DNA of 64,000 nucleotides from Oscillospiraceae bacterium (GTDB lineage: Bacteria > Bacillota > Clostridia > Oscillospirales > Oscillospiraceae). Under the pieces are notes generated by a model. That model had not been told where the DNA came from and made no database searches. It worked only from the letters and a program-made list of their open reading frames with translations. The DNA is taken from NCBI GenBank assembly GCA_902760845.1, contig CACWHX010000003.1, forward strand, positions 1 through 64,000, in the 5' to 3' direction. This document shows positions 1 through 8,400 of the stretch, one piece after another (the stretch's first letter is position 1; each line of letters opens with the position of its first letter). A program made the translations under genes and the position numbers.

Positions 1-71
1 AGCCGCCCGCCGGTAGGGCCGCCGGCATTCCCGCCGGATCGAGCGGGCACGGACGCCGGCAGGGCGCTTTC

Positions 72-100
72 TTGCGAAAGCGCGCCGGTTGTGCTATGCT
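72..100 (+). promoter_or_regulatory. Sigma-A-type promoter of the histidine kinase operon
   Basis: TTGCGA (72-77) and TATGCT (95-100) are separated by 17 bp, about 58 bp upstream of the kinase ATG at 158. A small hairpin (cgctttc/gaaagcg, 65-82) overlaps the -35 box. Assignment is by pattern only. Confidence 0.5.
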
Positions 101-157
101 CTCGTTGGAGGCAGCCCGCCCGTCGGGAATCCACCTGCCGGAAAGGATCGAACACAC

Positions 158-1666
158 ATGGATGCAGAATCCCGGAGAAATCCGGCCAACGCGCTCTCCT
201 ATGACGCGATCATGGGGGCGCTCTTTGAAAATTACGAGTGCATTTATGATATCGACGTGACGACCTCCGCCTATCAGCGGTATTATGAAAGCGACTCCTA
301 CAGCGAGCTGAAACTCGCGCGCGGCGGAAGCGATTTTTTCACGTCCCTGCCCGAGGATATCGCCAAGGCCGTTTACCCCGAGGATCAGGAATACGTGTCC
401 AGCATGCTCAGCCGGACGGCGCTGCTGAACGGTGTGAAAAAAGGGAAATACTATACGTTTATATACCGGCTGATGGCGGACGGGGAGCCGGTGTATCACA
501 AGATTCGCGCGACGATGTGCCTGATCGGCGGACAGCCGCACATTCTGCTTGGCGTGCGCAATATCGACACGGAAATTCTGACCGATCAGGCGCACCACGC
601 GCAGCTCGCGTCGATACACCAGAAGGAGAAAAACCATATGGAGGCGATTCTGGGCAGCGCCGCGGGGTATCTGGAGGCGAATCTCACGCGCGATCTGGTC
701 CTGGAAATGTCCCCGACGCTCCTGCACGACGACGCCGCTCCGGTGCTGGCGGGAAAGACGATGAAATACAGCGAGCTGGAGGCGCTGCTCTGCGCGGAGT
801 TTGTCGTGGCGGAGAACGAAAAGTACGCGCAGATCAGCAACCGCGACTATTTGATATCCTGCTTCCAGCGCGGCGAAAAGCGCGCGTCGGTCTCGTTCTC
901 CTCCCGCACGGCCAACGGCGACGCGCAGCCCTGCAAGAAGGTCTTTTATCTCTATCAGGACGCGGCGTCCGGCGACATTCTCTCTTTTTGCGTCATTTAT
1001 GACCTGACCGAGCAGCAGCGCAAGGAGATGGAGCTGGAAAAGCTGGAGGAAGAGCTCCGCATGAGCCGCATCCGAAATTTCACCAGCCAGATGCAGCCGC
1101 ATTTTTTATACAACGCGCTGGGCTCGATCCAGGAGATCATCCTGGACGATCCGCAATATGCGTCTGAGCTGGTCGGAGACTTTACCGTGCATTTGCGCAG
1201 CTGCATCCGCGCGATGGCGAGCGACCAGCCGCTCCCGTTTTCGCAGGAGCTGGACAACATCCGGGCATATGTCAACATCGAGCGAATGCGGTTTGGCGAG
1301 AAGCTGAAGATTCGCTACGAGATCGAAGCGGATCGGTTTTCGATCATCCCGCTCAGCATTCAGCCGCTGGTGGAAAACGCCATCCGGCACGGCATCTACG
1401 AGCGCGGCGCCGCGGGCGGCACCGTCTCCATCCGCAGCAGGGAGCTGCCCGAGGCCTGGGAGGTCCGGGTGGAGGACGACGGCGTGGGCTTTGACGTTGA
1501 CGCGCTTCAGAGAGACCTTGCCGGCGGGATGCGGGACGCGACCGGGCTGAAAAACATCATTTTCCGGCTGGACAAGGTGATGCATGCCAGCGTGACCATT
1601 CACAGCACCATCGGTGTAGGAACCAGTGTAACCGTAAGGATTCCAAAAGGAGGCGTCAGCGAGTGA
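158..1666 (+). CDS. Cytosolic LytS/YesM-type sensor histidine kinase
   Basis: A 502-residue histidine kinase of the His_kinase (PF06580) plus HATPase_c type. No membrane segment is visible. The N-terminal ~130 residues resemble a PAS domain with aromatic-rich strands, so the signal is probably sensed in the cytoplasm. The phospho-acceptor is His315 in QPHFLYNAL. The ATP-binding N box (LVENAIRHGI), G1 box (DDGVGFD) and a C-terminal GVGTSV turn are intact. The ATG at 158 has a good GGAAAGGA site; an upstream GTG at 89 lies before the predicted transcription start. The stop overlaps the GTG of the downstream response regulator by 4 bp, so the two are a coupled two-component pair. The signal is unknown. 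Confidence 0.9.
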   Translation: MDAESRRNPANALSYDAIMGALFENYECIYDIDVTTSAYQRYYESDSYSELKLARGGSDFFTSLPEDIAKAVYPEDQEYVSSMLSRTALLNGVKKGKYYTFIYRLMADGEPVYHKIRATMCLIGGQPHILLGVRNIDTEILTDQAHHAQLASIHQKEKNHMEAILGSAAGYLEANLTRDLVLEMSPTLLHDDAAPVLAGKTMKYSELEALLCAEFVVAENEKYAQISNRDYLISCFQRGEKRASVSFSSRTANGDAQPCKKVFYLYQDAASGDILSFCVIYDLTEQQRKEMELEKLEEELRMSRIRNFTSQMQPHFLYNALGSIQEIILDDPQYASELVGDFTVHLRSCIRAMASDQPLPFSQELDNIRAYVNIERMRFGEKLKIRYEIEADRFSIIPLSIQPLVENAIRHGIYERGAAGGTVSIRSRELPEAWEVRVEDDGVGFDVDALQRDLAGGMRDATGLKNIIFRLDKVMHASVTIHSTIGVGTSVTVRIPKGGVSE

Positions 1667-2451
1667 GAACCATTGTAGTGGATGATGAAGCCCTCATGCT
1701 CAGACGGTTTGTTCGGTTGAGCGAGGATATCCCCGAGCTGAATATCGTGGGCCAGTTTGAGTGCGCCAGGGACGCTCTGGAATATGCCGAGGCGCATCCG
1801 GTCGAGCTGGCGTTTCTGGATGTCAAGATGCCGGTCACGAACGGGATCGAGCTCGCAAAGCGGCTGCGCCGCCTGCGCTCGGATATCCTGATCGTGTTCG
1901 TCTCGGCATACGACGAGTATATCTGGGATTTCAACCAGATCGGCGGCGACTACTATATCATCAAGCCGTACACCCGAGAAACGCTGGAGATGGCCATGGA
2001 GCGTATCCGGCTGATCGCGCGGCGGCAGCACAAGGAGCTGTATATCCAGACGTTTGGGCGGTTCCTGGTTTTGAAGGACGGCGTTCCGCTCGCCCTGACC
2101 GGAAAGGCAAAGGAGATTCTTGCCCTGGTCGTCACGCGGCGGGGGCGGGAAATCAGCAACGAAGAAATCTACGGAACGATCTGGAAGGGGCGCGAATACA
2201 GCAACGCCAACATGAGCGTGCTGTACAACGCGCTGCACCGGCTGAAGCAGGCGCTGAAGCGGGACGGCGTGGAAAATCTGCTCATCTCCACCTCACGCGG
2301 ACAGATGATTAACACGGCGATGTTCGACTGCGATTACTATGCCTGGCAGGACAAGAATATGGACCTGCGGGACAAGTTTGACGGGGAATTTCTGTCCGAG
2401 TATTCATGGGGAGAATATATCCTTGCGAACATCCTGAATGAGGAATACTGA
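1663..2451 (+). CDS. Response regulator with winged-helix (SARP-like) output domain
   Basis: A 262-residue response regulator starting at GTG. The receiver domain (1-120) has the acidic pocket Asp7/Asp8, the phospho-acceptor Asp53 (FLDVKMP) and a conserved Lys in IIKPYT. The C-terminal half (about 125-225) is an OmpR/SARP-like winged helix, with a strand-rich start (QTFGRFLVL) and a recognition region containing NMSVLYNALHRLK. This differs from the LytTR output usually paired with LytS kinases. It is translationally coupled to the kinase at 158-1666 and is its evident partner. Targets cannot be read from the window; no divergent gene lies next to it. Confidence 0.88.
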   Translation: MRTIVVDDEALMLRRFVRLSEDIPELNIVGQFECARDALEYAEAHPVELAFLDVKMPVTNGIELAKRLRRLRSDILIVFVSAYDEYIWDFNQIGGDYYIIKPYTRETLEMAMERIRLIARRQHKELYIQTFGRFLVLKDGVPLALTGKAKEILALVVTRRGREISNEEIYGTIWKGREYSNANMSVLYNALHRLKQALKRDGVENLLISTSRGQMINTAMFDCDYYAWQDKNMDLRDKFDGEFLSEYSWGEYILANILNEEY

Positions 2452-2475
2452 CCGGCCAAAAAAGAGCCGAAAAAA

Positions 2476-2505
2476 GCTGCAGGTCTTTGCACAAAGACCT
2501 GCAGC
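2476..2505. repeat. Palindromic repeat, copy 1 (30 bp)
   Basis: The arms gctgcaggtcttt and aaagacctgcagc (13 bp, perfect) enclose a GCAC loop and are followed by ttggtattgt. An identical unit, including the trailing ten bases, lies at 2712-2741. Confidence 0.85.
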
Positions 2506-2711
2506 TTGGTATTGTCAAAAAAGGCCTCGCAGAGTTCGCGCCCGGAGGCGCGAATGGGATCCAATCATTTTTGCCGCGCGGCTTTGCCGTGGGGCAAAAA
2601 TACTTCTCGCGGAATGGATTGCCCTCATATTGCGAATCGCATTCGCAAACGAGGGCAAGGAATGCAGCGCAAGTCCCCGCCTGTCGAAAAATGAGTTTTT
2701 CGACAGGCTCA

Positions 2712-2741
2712 GCTGCAGGTCTTTGCACAAAGACCTGCAGC
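2712..2741. repeat. Palindromic repeat, copy 2 (30 bp)
   Basis: Identical to the palindrome at 2476-2505, including the flanking ttggtattgt. It sits 24 bp from the stop of capF and probably also acts as its terminator hairpin. Confidence 0.85.
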
Positions 2742-2764
2742 TTGGTATTGTAGAAAGGGCCGGA

Positions 2765-4000
2765 TCAGACCGGTTCTGCGAAGGTGTCCGGGCGGTTGGG
2801 GTCGAATTGTTCGCTTGCCCACATGACCGTCACGAGCGGGTCCGTCTCGCTGAGATTGACGATGCTGTGCGCGTATCCCGGCAGTATCCGGACCGCCTGG
2901 AGCTTCTCTCCGCTGACTTCAAATTCGATCACTTCATCCGTCCCGAGCTTCCGCTCCCGGATCAGACCGTGGCCGGAGACCACGACAAATATCTCCCACT
3001 TGCTGTTATGCCAGTGCTGTCCCCTCGTTGCCCCCGGCCTGGAGATGTTCACCGAAACCTGGCCGTGATCGACGGTTTTGAAAAGCTCCGTAAACGAGCC
3101 CCGGTCATCCGCATGCATGGGGAGCGAAAACGCGGCCTTCTCCTTTGGGAGATAGCTCAGATACATCGAATACAGCTTCTTCTCAAAGCTTCCCGGCGCC
3201 ATTCGCGGCATGAGCAGGGGCCGCGGCTGGTCGTGGAACGCGCGGAGACATTCCGCGATGCGGCCGAGCGTCGCCTTGTGCGTCACCGCTGCATAGCAGT
3301 AGGCCCCGTCTTCCGCCGGCCGGGGCGTCAGCCCGTCGTAAACGACCCCGTCGATCACGGCGTTCGCGTCCGGGTACGCACAGCGACGCGGATGGCCCTC
3401 AAGACAATCGTACAGCTCCTCCAGCAGGTCTTCCACAAATAAAAGCTCCAGCTCCACTTCCGGGTCCCTGACCGTGATCGGCAGATCGTTTGCAATGCTG
3501 CTGCAGAAGCTCCCGACGGCGCTGTTATGATTTGGCCGCACCCACTTCCCCGCAAGATTCGGAAAGCGATATACATAAACGGCGGCGCCGGTCTCCTCGC
3601 CATGGCGGAAGAACAGCTCCTCCTCGCCGCGCTTGGAAAGGCCATACTCAGAAACGCCGAAACGCCCGACGAGGGCGGCCTGAACAGAGGAGCTCAGCAT
3701 CACCGGGCAGTTGTTTTTGTGCTTCTTCAGCGTGTCCAGAAGCGCGGACGCAAGCCCGACGTTCCCGGTTTGAAATTCTGCCGGGTCCTTCGGGCGGCTC
3801 ACGCCCGCGAGGTGAAAAACGAAGTCCGCCCTTGCGCACCATTCGTCCAGCTGCTCCGGCGTGCTGCTTCGGCTGTATTCGTAGATTTCGTCGATGCGGA
3901 GGTTCGGTCTCGCCGCGTTTTTTCCATCGCGGATGGTTTTGAGATTTTCAACCAGATTGCGGCCCAAAAAGCCCGCGGAGCCCGTGACCAGTATGTTCAT
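2765..4000 (-). CDS. capF: CapF-type bifunctional reductase/epimerase with C-terminal cupin
   Basis: A 411-residue protein with an N-terminal NAD(P)-binding SDR domain (TGSAGFLGRN at residues 7-16, then a VFHLAGVSRP strand) and a C-terminal cupin of about 110 residues (GQHWHNSKWEIF). This architecture is characteristic of CapF/FnlB/WbjC, which acts between CapE and CapG in UDP-N-acetyl-L-fucosamine synthesis. The cupin epimerises and the SDR domain reduces the 4-keto intermediate to UDP-2-acetamido-2,6-dideoxy-L-talose. It is the last gene of the minus-strand operon capE-capG-capF. Length and order fit the family; activity is inferred from homology. Confidence 0.88.
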   Translation of the reverse strand: MNILVTGSAGFLGRNLVENLKTIRDGKNAARPNLRIDEIYEYSRSSTPEQLDEWCARADFVFHLAGVSRPKDPAEFQTGNVGLASALLDTLKKHKNNCPVMLSSSVQAALVGRFGVSEYGLSKRGEEELFFRHGEETGAAVYVYRFPNLAGKWVRPNHNSAVGSFCSSIANDLPITVRDPEVELELLFVEDLLEELYDCLEGHPRRCAYPDANAVIDGVVYDGLTPRPAEDGAYCYAAVTHKATLGRIAECLRAFHDQPRPLLMPRMAPGSFEKKLYSMYLSYLPKEKAAFSLPMHADDRGSFTELFKTVDHGQVSVNISRPGATRGQHWHNSKWEIFVVVSGHGLIRERKLGTDEVIEFEVSGEKLQAVRILPGYAHSIVNLSETDPLVTVMWASEQFDPNRPDTFAEPV

Positions 4001-4105
4001 CGCAATGCCGTCCTTCGCTGTTTTTTCCGCTGACCGCGACCTGCATGCGCGCCGGGGGCAGCGCCCCGTGTGCGCGGGACGAGCCGCGCGCCGGAATCCG
4101 GGCGG

Positions 4106-5275
4106 TCAGCTTTCCTTGCGCCACACCGTTTGATTGACCACGCCCACGTAGGACTGGATGATCTTGACGACCTTATCGGACACGTTGAGATCGGTATAGT
4201 CCGGCACGGGGAGACCGTGGTCTCCGTTTTTCACCATCTCCACGGCAAGAGCAACGGATTGCAGCAGGCCGGCCGTATCAATGCCGGAGAGGAGGAAGCC
4301 GGCTTTGTCGAGGGCCTCCGGCCGCTCGGTGGAGGTACGGATGCACACGGCCGGGATCGGGTGGCCGACGGAGGCGAAAAAGCTGGCCTCCTCCGGCAGC
4401 GTGCCGGAGTCGGAGACAACGCAGTAGGCGTGCATTTGCAGGCAGTTATAGTCGTGGAAGCCGAGCGGCTCGTGCGCGATCACGTGCGGATCGAGCCGGA
4501 AGCCGGACGCCTCCAGGCGCTTGCGGGACCGGGGGTGGCAGGAATACAGGACCGGCATGTCATACGTTTTCGCCAGCTGATTGATTGCCGTGAAAAGACG
4601 GGTAAAGCGTTTTTCCGTGTCGATGTTCTCCTCCCGGTGGGCGGAGAGCAGGATGTACCTGCCCTTTTCCAGCCCGAGGCGCGCATGGATGTCAGACGCC
4701 TGAATCTTCTCCAGTTGCCCGGTCAGCACCTCTGCCATCGGAGAACCCGTCACATAGGTGCGCTCGCTGGGCAGGCCGCACTCCGCGAGATACCGGCGCG
4801 CGTGCTCGGAATATGCCAGATTCACGTCGCTGATGATATCCACGATGCGCCGGTTTGTTTCCTCCGGCAGGCGTTCGTCCTTGCACCGATTGCCCGCCTC
4901 CATATGAAAGATCGGGATGTGCAGGCGCTTGGCGCCGATCACGGACAGGCAGCTGTTCGTATCACCGAGCACCAGCACGGCGTCGGGCTTCAGCGCCGCC
5001 ATCGCCCGGTAGGACGACGCGATGATGTTTCCCATCGTCTCGCCAAGGTCCGCGCCGGCCGCGTTCAGATACAGCTCCGGCGCCGCAATCGCGAGGTCCC
5101 GAAAGAACACCCCGTTCAGGCTGTAGTCGTAGTTTTGCCCCGTGTGGACGAGAAGCGTGTCAAAATACCGGCGGCACTTTTTGATTACCGCGGAGAGCCG
5201 GATGATCTCCGGTCTCGTCCCCACGAGGATCATCAGCTTGATCCTGCCGTTCTCTTTCCATTCCGGGTAGTCCAT
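4106..5275 (-). CDS. capG: UDP-N-acetyl-L-talosamine/UDP-GlcNAc-type 2-epimerase
   Basis: A 389-residue protein of the UDP-GlcNAc 2-epimerase (WecB) fold. The N-terminal ILVGTRPEIIRL, the central VLGDTNSCL and the late DSGTLPEEASFF motifs are diagnostic. Next to capE and capF it is best read as CapG/FnlC/WbjD, which converts UDP-L-TalNAc to UDP-L-FucNAc in the cytoplasm for polysaccharide synthesis. The ATG at 5275 follows a GGAG site. A 68-bp gap separates it from capE and a 105-bp gap from capF. A plain WecB is the alternative, but the three-gene order argues against it. Confidence 0.88.
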   Translation of the reverse strand: MDYPEWKENGRIKLMILVGTRPEIIRLSAVIKKCRRYFDTLLVHTGQNYDYSLNGVFFRDLAIAAPELYLNAAGADLGETMGNIIASSYRAMAALKPDAVLVLGDTNSCLSVIGAKRLHIPIFHMEAGNRCKDERLPEETNRRIVDIISDVNLAYSEHARRYLAECGLPSERTYVTGSPMAEVLTGQLEKIQASDIHARLGLEKGRYILLSAHREENIDTEKRFTRLFTAINQLAKTYDMPVLYSCHPRSRKRLEASGFRLDPHVIAHEPLGFHDYNCLQMHAYCVVSDSGTLPEEASFFASVGHPIPAVCIRTSTERPEALDKAGFLLSGIDTAGLLQSVALAVEMVKNGDHGLPVPDYTDLNVSDKVVKIIQSYVGVVNQTVWRKES

Positions 5276-5343
5276 GATGCGTTATCTCCTATCCGGCCCG
5301 CTATGGCGGGCCGCCTTTTTGTTTCTTCCGGTCCCATACGAAA

Positions 5344-6420
5344 TCACGCGCCGGGCCCGCCGTGGCGGAGACCTGCGTGGTGTTCGATCCCGTTCAGTTC
5401 CTCCTGGACGTAAGCCACGGTCAAGAGCTTTTGCACCGTGCCGTCCACGTCCAGCCGGTTGGTGTTGTGGCTGGTGTATGCCTCCTCCGCCATGGACTGC
5501 GCCTGGCCCTGCACGAAGTATTTGTCATAGTTCATGTCCCGATTGTCGGCGGCCACGCGGAAATACTGCCCCATATCCTCGGACCGCAGCCGCTCCTCCC
5601 GCGTCATCAGCGTTTCATAGAGCTTTTCCCCGTGGCGGGTGCCGATCACGCGGACCCCCGTGTCCCCAAACAGGCGCTGCACGGCCTTCGCAAGGTCCGC
5701 AATGGTGCAGGCGTCGGACTTCTGGATGAACAGATCGCCGGGGCCGGCGTGCGCAAACGCGAATCGCACAAGCGCCACCGACTCGTCCAGGCTCATCAGA
5801 AAGCGCGTCATCGCGGGATCGGTGACGGTGATCGGCTCGCTCGATCGGATTTGGTCGATAAACAGCGGGATCACGGAGCCGCGGGAGCACATGACGTTGC
5901 CGTATCTGGTGCAGCAGATGACCGGGCCGTTTCGCTCGGCGGCCACCCGCGCGTTGGCATACACCACGCGCTCCATCATGGCCTTGGAGATGCCCATCGC
6001 GTTGATGGGATAGGCGGCCTTGTCGGTGCTCAGGCACACCACCTTTTTCACGCTGGCGTCCATCGCCGCGTGGAGAACGTTGTCCGTACCCTCCACATTG
6101 GTTTTCACCGCCTGCATGGGGAAAAACTCGCAGGAGGGGACCTGCTTCAGCGCGGCGGCGTGGAAGAGATAGTCCACACCGGGCATGGCGTCCGCGACGG
6201 AGCGCGGCTCGCGCACGTCGCCCACGTAGAATTTCACCTTGCCCGCGTGCTCGGGATACTTTGCCTGAAGCGCGTGCCGCATGTCGTCCTGCTTCTTCTC
6301 GTCGCGGGAGAAAATCCGAATCTGGCCGATATCCGTGGTCAGAAAGTGCTTCAGGACGGCATGGCCAAAGGAGCCGGTGCCGCCCGTGATGAGGAGCGTT
6401 GCGCCCGAAAAAGCCGACAT
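5344..6420 (-). CDS. capE: UDP-GlcNAc 4,6-dehydratase/5-epimerase (CapE family)
   Basis: A 358-residue extended SDR enzyme. The Rossmann motif is TGGTGSFG near the N-terminus. The catalytic segment INAMGISKAMME has Met where most SDRs have Tyr (MxxxK), as in the unusual Ser-Met-Lys triad of CapE. It should catalyse the first step, from UDP-GlcNAc to the 4-keto-6-deoxy intermediate. The ATG at 6420 is preceded by GGGAGG; longer upstream extensions lie before the likely promoter at 6563-6591. First gene of the capE-capG-capF operon. No glycosyltransferase or flippase is present nearby, so the sugar must be used by enzymes encoded elsewhere. Confidence 0.9.
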   Translation of the reverse strand: MSAFSGATLLITGGTGSFGHAVLKHFLTTDIGQIRIFSRDEKKQDDMRHALQAKYPEHAGKVKFYVGDVREPRSVADAMPGVDYLFHAAALKQVPSCEFFPMQAVKTNVEGTDNVLHAAMDASVKKVVCLSTDKAAYPINAMGISKAMMERVVYANARVAAERNGPVICCTRYGNVMCSRGSVIPLFIDQIRSSEPITVTDPAMTRFLMSLDESVALVRFAFAHAGPGDLFIQKSDACTIADLAKAVQRLFGDTGVRVIGTRHGEKLYETLMTREERLRSEDMGQYFRVAADNRDMNYDKYFVQGQAQSMAEEAYTSHNTNRLDVDGTVQKLLTVAYVQEELNGIEHHAGLRHGGPGA

Positions 6421-6562
6421 GGTGTGCCTCCCTGATTCAGGGAAAAGGTGATTCTGGTTTTTTACAGCGTCCACGGGGCGTCCCGTTTGCATGCCATCCC
6501 GTAAATCCATTTTGAACGTACGGTCGTCGCAAGAATCAAATCCTTCTCCGCGAATTTTACTC

Positions 6563-6591
6563 ATTCTAACATTGCACACACGCATTTGCAA
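6563..6591 (-). promoter_or_regulatory. Sigma-A promoter of the capEGF operon
   Basis: On the minus strand TTGCAA (6586-6591) and TAGAAT (6563-6568) are exactly 17 bp apart. The leader to the capE ATG is then about 135 nt. Confidence 0.65.
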
Positions 6592-6962
6592 GAAAAAACA
6601 ACCATATTCCGCGCGGCCCGCAATTTGGCGCGCATCCCGCCCGAGAGGCCCCGGAAGGCGGCCGATGGACCCACGGGCATCGCGGCAGGCGCGTTCGGAT
6701 CCCTGGCAGGCGGCCGTTTTTTCGGCGTCGCGGCAAGGGATTTTTCTTGGGGCCGCGCCGCCCCGGAAAACGGGAAAAACGCCGGAATCCATTGGGTTTC
6801 AATCCATAGGGATACCAAACTCAGAGCATTGCAAGGCATGGGATATGCAATAATAACTTCCACCAAAGCAACGAAATCCGAACCTGGTGCCGATTGGCGA
6901 CGGGTTCGGGTTTCTTGTTTTTATCGACTACTTCAAATAACCGTTTTCGCACATTCGACAGC
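6592..6962. other. Non-coding stretch between capE promoter and TnpV remnant
   Basis: No convincing gene. It is GC-rich with short G/C runs. An imperfect hairpin has arms cgaacc (6879-6884) and ggttcg (6903-6908) around an inner gcc-gatt-ggc, followed by a T-rich run. This resembles a rightward terminator although no rightward gene precedes it, so it may be the relic edge of an element. Confidence 0.4.
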
Positions 6963-7009
6963 AACGCCCTCCTTCGCTAAGATGGAACCATCAAACGAAG
7001 GAGGGCGTT
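6963..7009 (+). promoter_or_regulatory. Hairpin sequestering the ribosome site of the TnpV operon
   Basis: The arms aacgccctccttcg (6963-6976) and cgaaggagggcgtt (6996-7009) pair perfectly over 14 bp. A small inner hairpin gatgg-aa-ccatc lies in the loop. The 3' arm contains the AAGGAGG ribosome site of the ORF at 7014 and is followed by TTTTC, so it could act as a translation block or a weak terminator. Confidence 0.6.
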
Positions 7010-7013
7010 TTTC

Positions 7014-7187
7014 ATGCGTTATAAAATCAAAATCAACGACGATGAGCGGCAGTTGATCGTCAAGGCACTGTATGACTGGCGCAATGATCTGCCCAAGGAC
7101 AGCCTGCTCCGTCCCGATTTGGAGCAGCTGATTCTGAAGATCATCGACACGCCGGACGCGAGCTTTTGGAGGAGAGTTTTGGAATGA
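7014..7187 (+). CDS. Small TnpV-operon protein (57 aa)
   Basis: A 57-residue ORF starting at the ATG at 7014, with AAGGAGGG 7 bp upstream and the sequence MRYKIKINDDERQLIVKALY at its N-terminus. No domain is recognised. It is short, charged and probably helical. Its stop overlaps the tnpV ATG (ATGA), which shows coupled translation. Small proteins of this kind accompany TnpV in clostridial transposons, as I recall; function unknown. Confidence 0.65.
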   Translation: MRYKIKINDDERQLIVKALYDWRNDLPKDSLLRPDLEQLILKIIDTPDASFWRRVLE

Positions 7188-7534
7188 GCGAAAAACTGAC
7201 TTACCATTGGGAAGGAGATTATTTGATCCCAGATTTGCTACCGCCAGAATCACCGAGCATTGGCATCTGGGGTGAGCGCAGACGGCGGTTTCTCCGCAGT
7301 CATCAGAGGTCAGTATACGATGCCATGATGATGAAGGGGACTCTCAACGCACATCTGTCAGAGGTTGACCGTTCCGCGGAGGCGATGCTGGATCGACTGA
7401 TGGAGCAAATGGCAAAACGCGAGAAAATTACAGAAAAACTGAAGTCTGAAAACCAGATGCTCTGGATTCAAAAGATGACCACCTTTCAGAATCAGGCTTC
7501 TGAGATCATATATCACGATCTGATCTGCGTATAA
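7184..7534 (+). CDS. tnpV: TnpV family transposon-encoded protein
   Basis: A 116-residue protein matching the TnpV family: LTYHWEGDYLIPDL at the N-terminus, a basic GERRRRFLRSH segment, and a helical C-terminus ending in ASEIIYHDLICV. TnpV proteins travel on clostridial mobilizable transposons (Tn4451-like and relatives), with unknown biochemical role. The ATG at 7184 overlaps the upstream stop. No recombinase or relaxase adjoins it here, so it is probably a leftover fragment of an element, separate from the intact one at 44.8-56.6 kb. Confidence 0.85.
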   Translation: MSEKLTYHWEGDYLIPDLLPPESPSIGIWGERRRRFLRSHQRSVYDAMMMKGTLNAHLSEVDRSAEAMLDRLMEQMAKREKITEKLKSENQMLWIQKMTTFQNQASEIIYHDLICV

Positions 7535-7540
7535 ACAGCA

Positions 7541-7575
7541 AACAGCGGAGCGAGTGATCGCTCCGCTGTTGTGTT
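7541..7575. terminator. Bidirectional terminator between tnpV and methyltransferase
   Basis: Perfect 13-bp arms aacagcggagcga (7541-7553) and tcgctccgctgtt (7558-7570) with a GTGA loop and a following T-rich stretch lie between convergent genes. Confidence 0.8.
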
Positions 7576-7582
7576 TTCTGAT

Positions 7583-8320
7583 TCATTTTTCGGCTTTGTA
7601 CGCCACGAGGGTGAAGATCGGAGTGGGGTTATAAAACTCGTCAATCTCGGCGTAGATCCGCTTCCAGATGCCGTTGTCCACATGGACCTGCTCGAAGCCC
7701 GCTCTCAGGAGCAGCTGCACATCCCACTGGGGACGGGGCTGCTGATAGGCCGCGACCTCCATGGTGATCTCGTCGTTTTCCTCGCTCATATCCCGCGGAA
7801 TGTTCTTATGCGCGTGGTTCTCGGGCAGGTTGTCCGGATCGTTCAGCTCCGCGTAGTTGGCGTAATCCGCATCGAAATTGATGAGCACGCCGCCGGGCTT
7901 GAGCAGATGATACCACTCGTGATAGGCCGCCGGCAGATGCGGCAGCGTCCAAGTGAGGTTGCGCGTAACGAGCACATCGAAGCTCGCCTCCTCCAGCTCG
8001 GGATGCTCCGCGTCCATGACGCGAAAATCCACCGGGAGGCCGAGCGTCTCGGACGCCTCCTTCGCCTTTTCGATCATATGCGCCGTGAGATCGATGCCGA
8101 CGACGTCATGTCCGTCGGCGGCAAAAAGAAAGGCAAAATAGCCCGTGCCGGTGCCGAGATCGAGCACGCGAAGCCGTCCGCCGTCCTTGGGCAGGTAGCG
8201 CTGAAGCTCCGCGAGCCAGCGCTCCCGCTTGGGATCGACGAGCTCGCGCATGCGCTGATCGCAGAACGAATCCGCGCGGCGGGTCCAGTATTCCATGATT
8301 CTCTGTTTCAACGGATCCAT
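7583..8320 (-). CDS. Class I SAM-dependent methyltransferase
   Basis: A 245-residue Methyltransf_11/25-type enzyme. Motif I is VLDLGTGTGYFAF, the acidic end of strand 2 is VVGIDLT, and motif post-II is FDVLVTRNLTW, followed by LLKPGGVLINFD. The ATG at 8320 follows AAGGAGC at good spacing. It sits downstream of the P-type ATPase on the same strand but has its own regulon promoter at 8355-8400. A close paralog sharing the RNLTW signature is at 16787-17575. Substrate unknown; the setting suggests a metal-chelating small molecule or metallophore, which is inference. Confidence 0.85.
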   Translation of the reverse strand: MDPLKQRIMEYWTRRADSFCDQRMRELVDPKRERWLAELQRYLPKDGGRLRVLDLGTGTGYFAFLFAADGHDVVGIDLTAHMIEKAKEASETLGLPVDFRVMDAEHPELEEASFDVLVTRNLTWTLPHLPAAYHEWYHLLKPGGVLINFDADYANYAELNDPDNLPENHAHKNIPRDMSEENDEITMEVAAYQQPRPQWDVQLLLRAGFEQVHVDNGIWKRIYAEIDEFYNPTPIFTLVAYKAEK

Positions 8321-8354
8321 GAGAAAGCTCCTTGCAGTCATTTCGTAGTGCCTT

Positions 8355-8400
8355 ATTTTACGACGAAACGTCGGTTTCCGCAACCCCCGGTGGGGGATAT
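8355..8400 (-). promoter_or_regulatory. Metal-regulon operator-promoter (site A)
   Basis: The minus strand reads ATATCCCCCaCCGGGGG (8384-8400), then -35 TTGCGG (8378-8383), a 17-bp spacer and -10 TAAAAT (8355-8360), ahead of the methyltransferase ATG at 8320. Confidence 0.75.

Larger units (their letters stand above)
2452..2764. other. Intergenic hairpin cluster between convergent operons
   Basis: No gene is visible. At least five inverted repeats are packed here: 2476-2505; atttttgcc at 2567-2575 with its complement at 2593-2601; a long one at 2619-2658 with outer ttgccctc/gagggcaa and inner tgcgaat/attcgca; ctgtcgaaaaa/tttttcgacag at 2681-2706; and 2712-2741. Some must terminate the converging kinase and cap operons. 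The rest look like palindromic dispersed elements. Confidence 0.7.

Noticed and set aside
1663-2451. LytTR-type response regulator
   Set aside because: The output domain has the winged-helix pattern of OmpR/SARP regulators, not the LytTR beta fold.
2452-2764. CRISPR array
   Set aside because: Only two copies of the palindrome occur, the distance is over 200 bp, and no cas genes are present.
6421-6792. N-terminal extension of capE to 482 codons
   Set aside because: The sequence before 6420 has no SDR similarity, and a sigma-A promoter at 6563-6591 lies inside it; GGGAGG marks the ATG at 6420.
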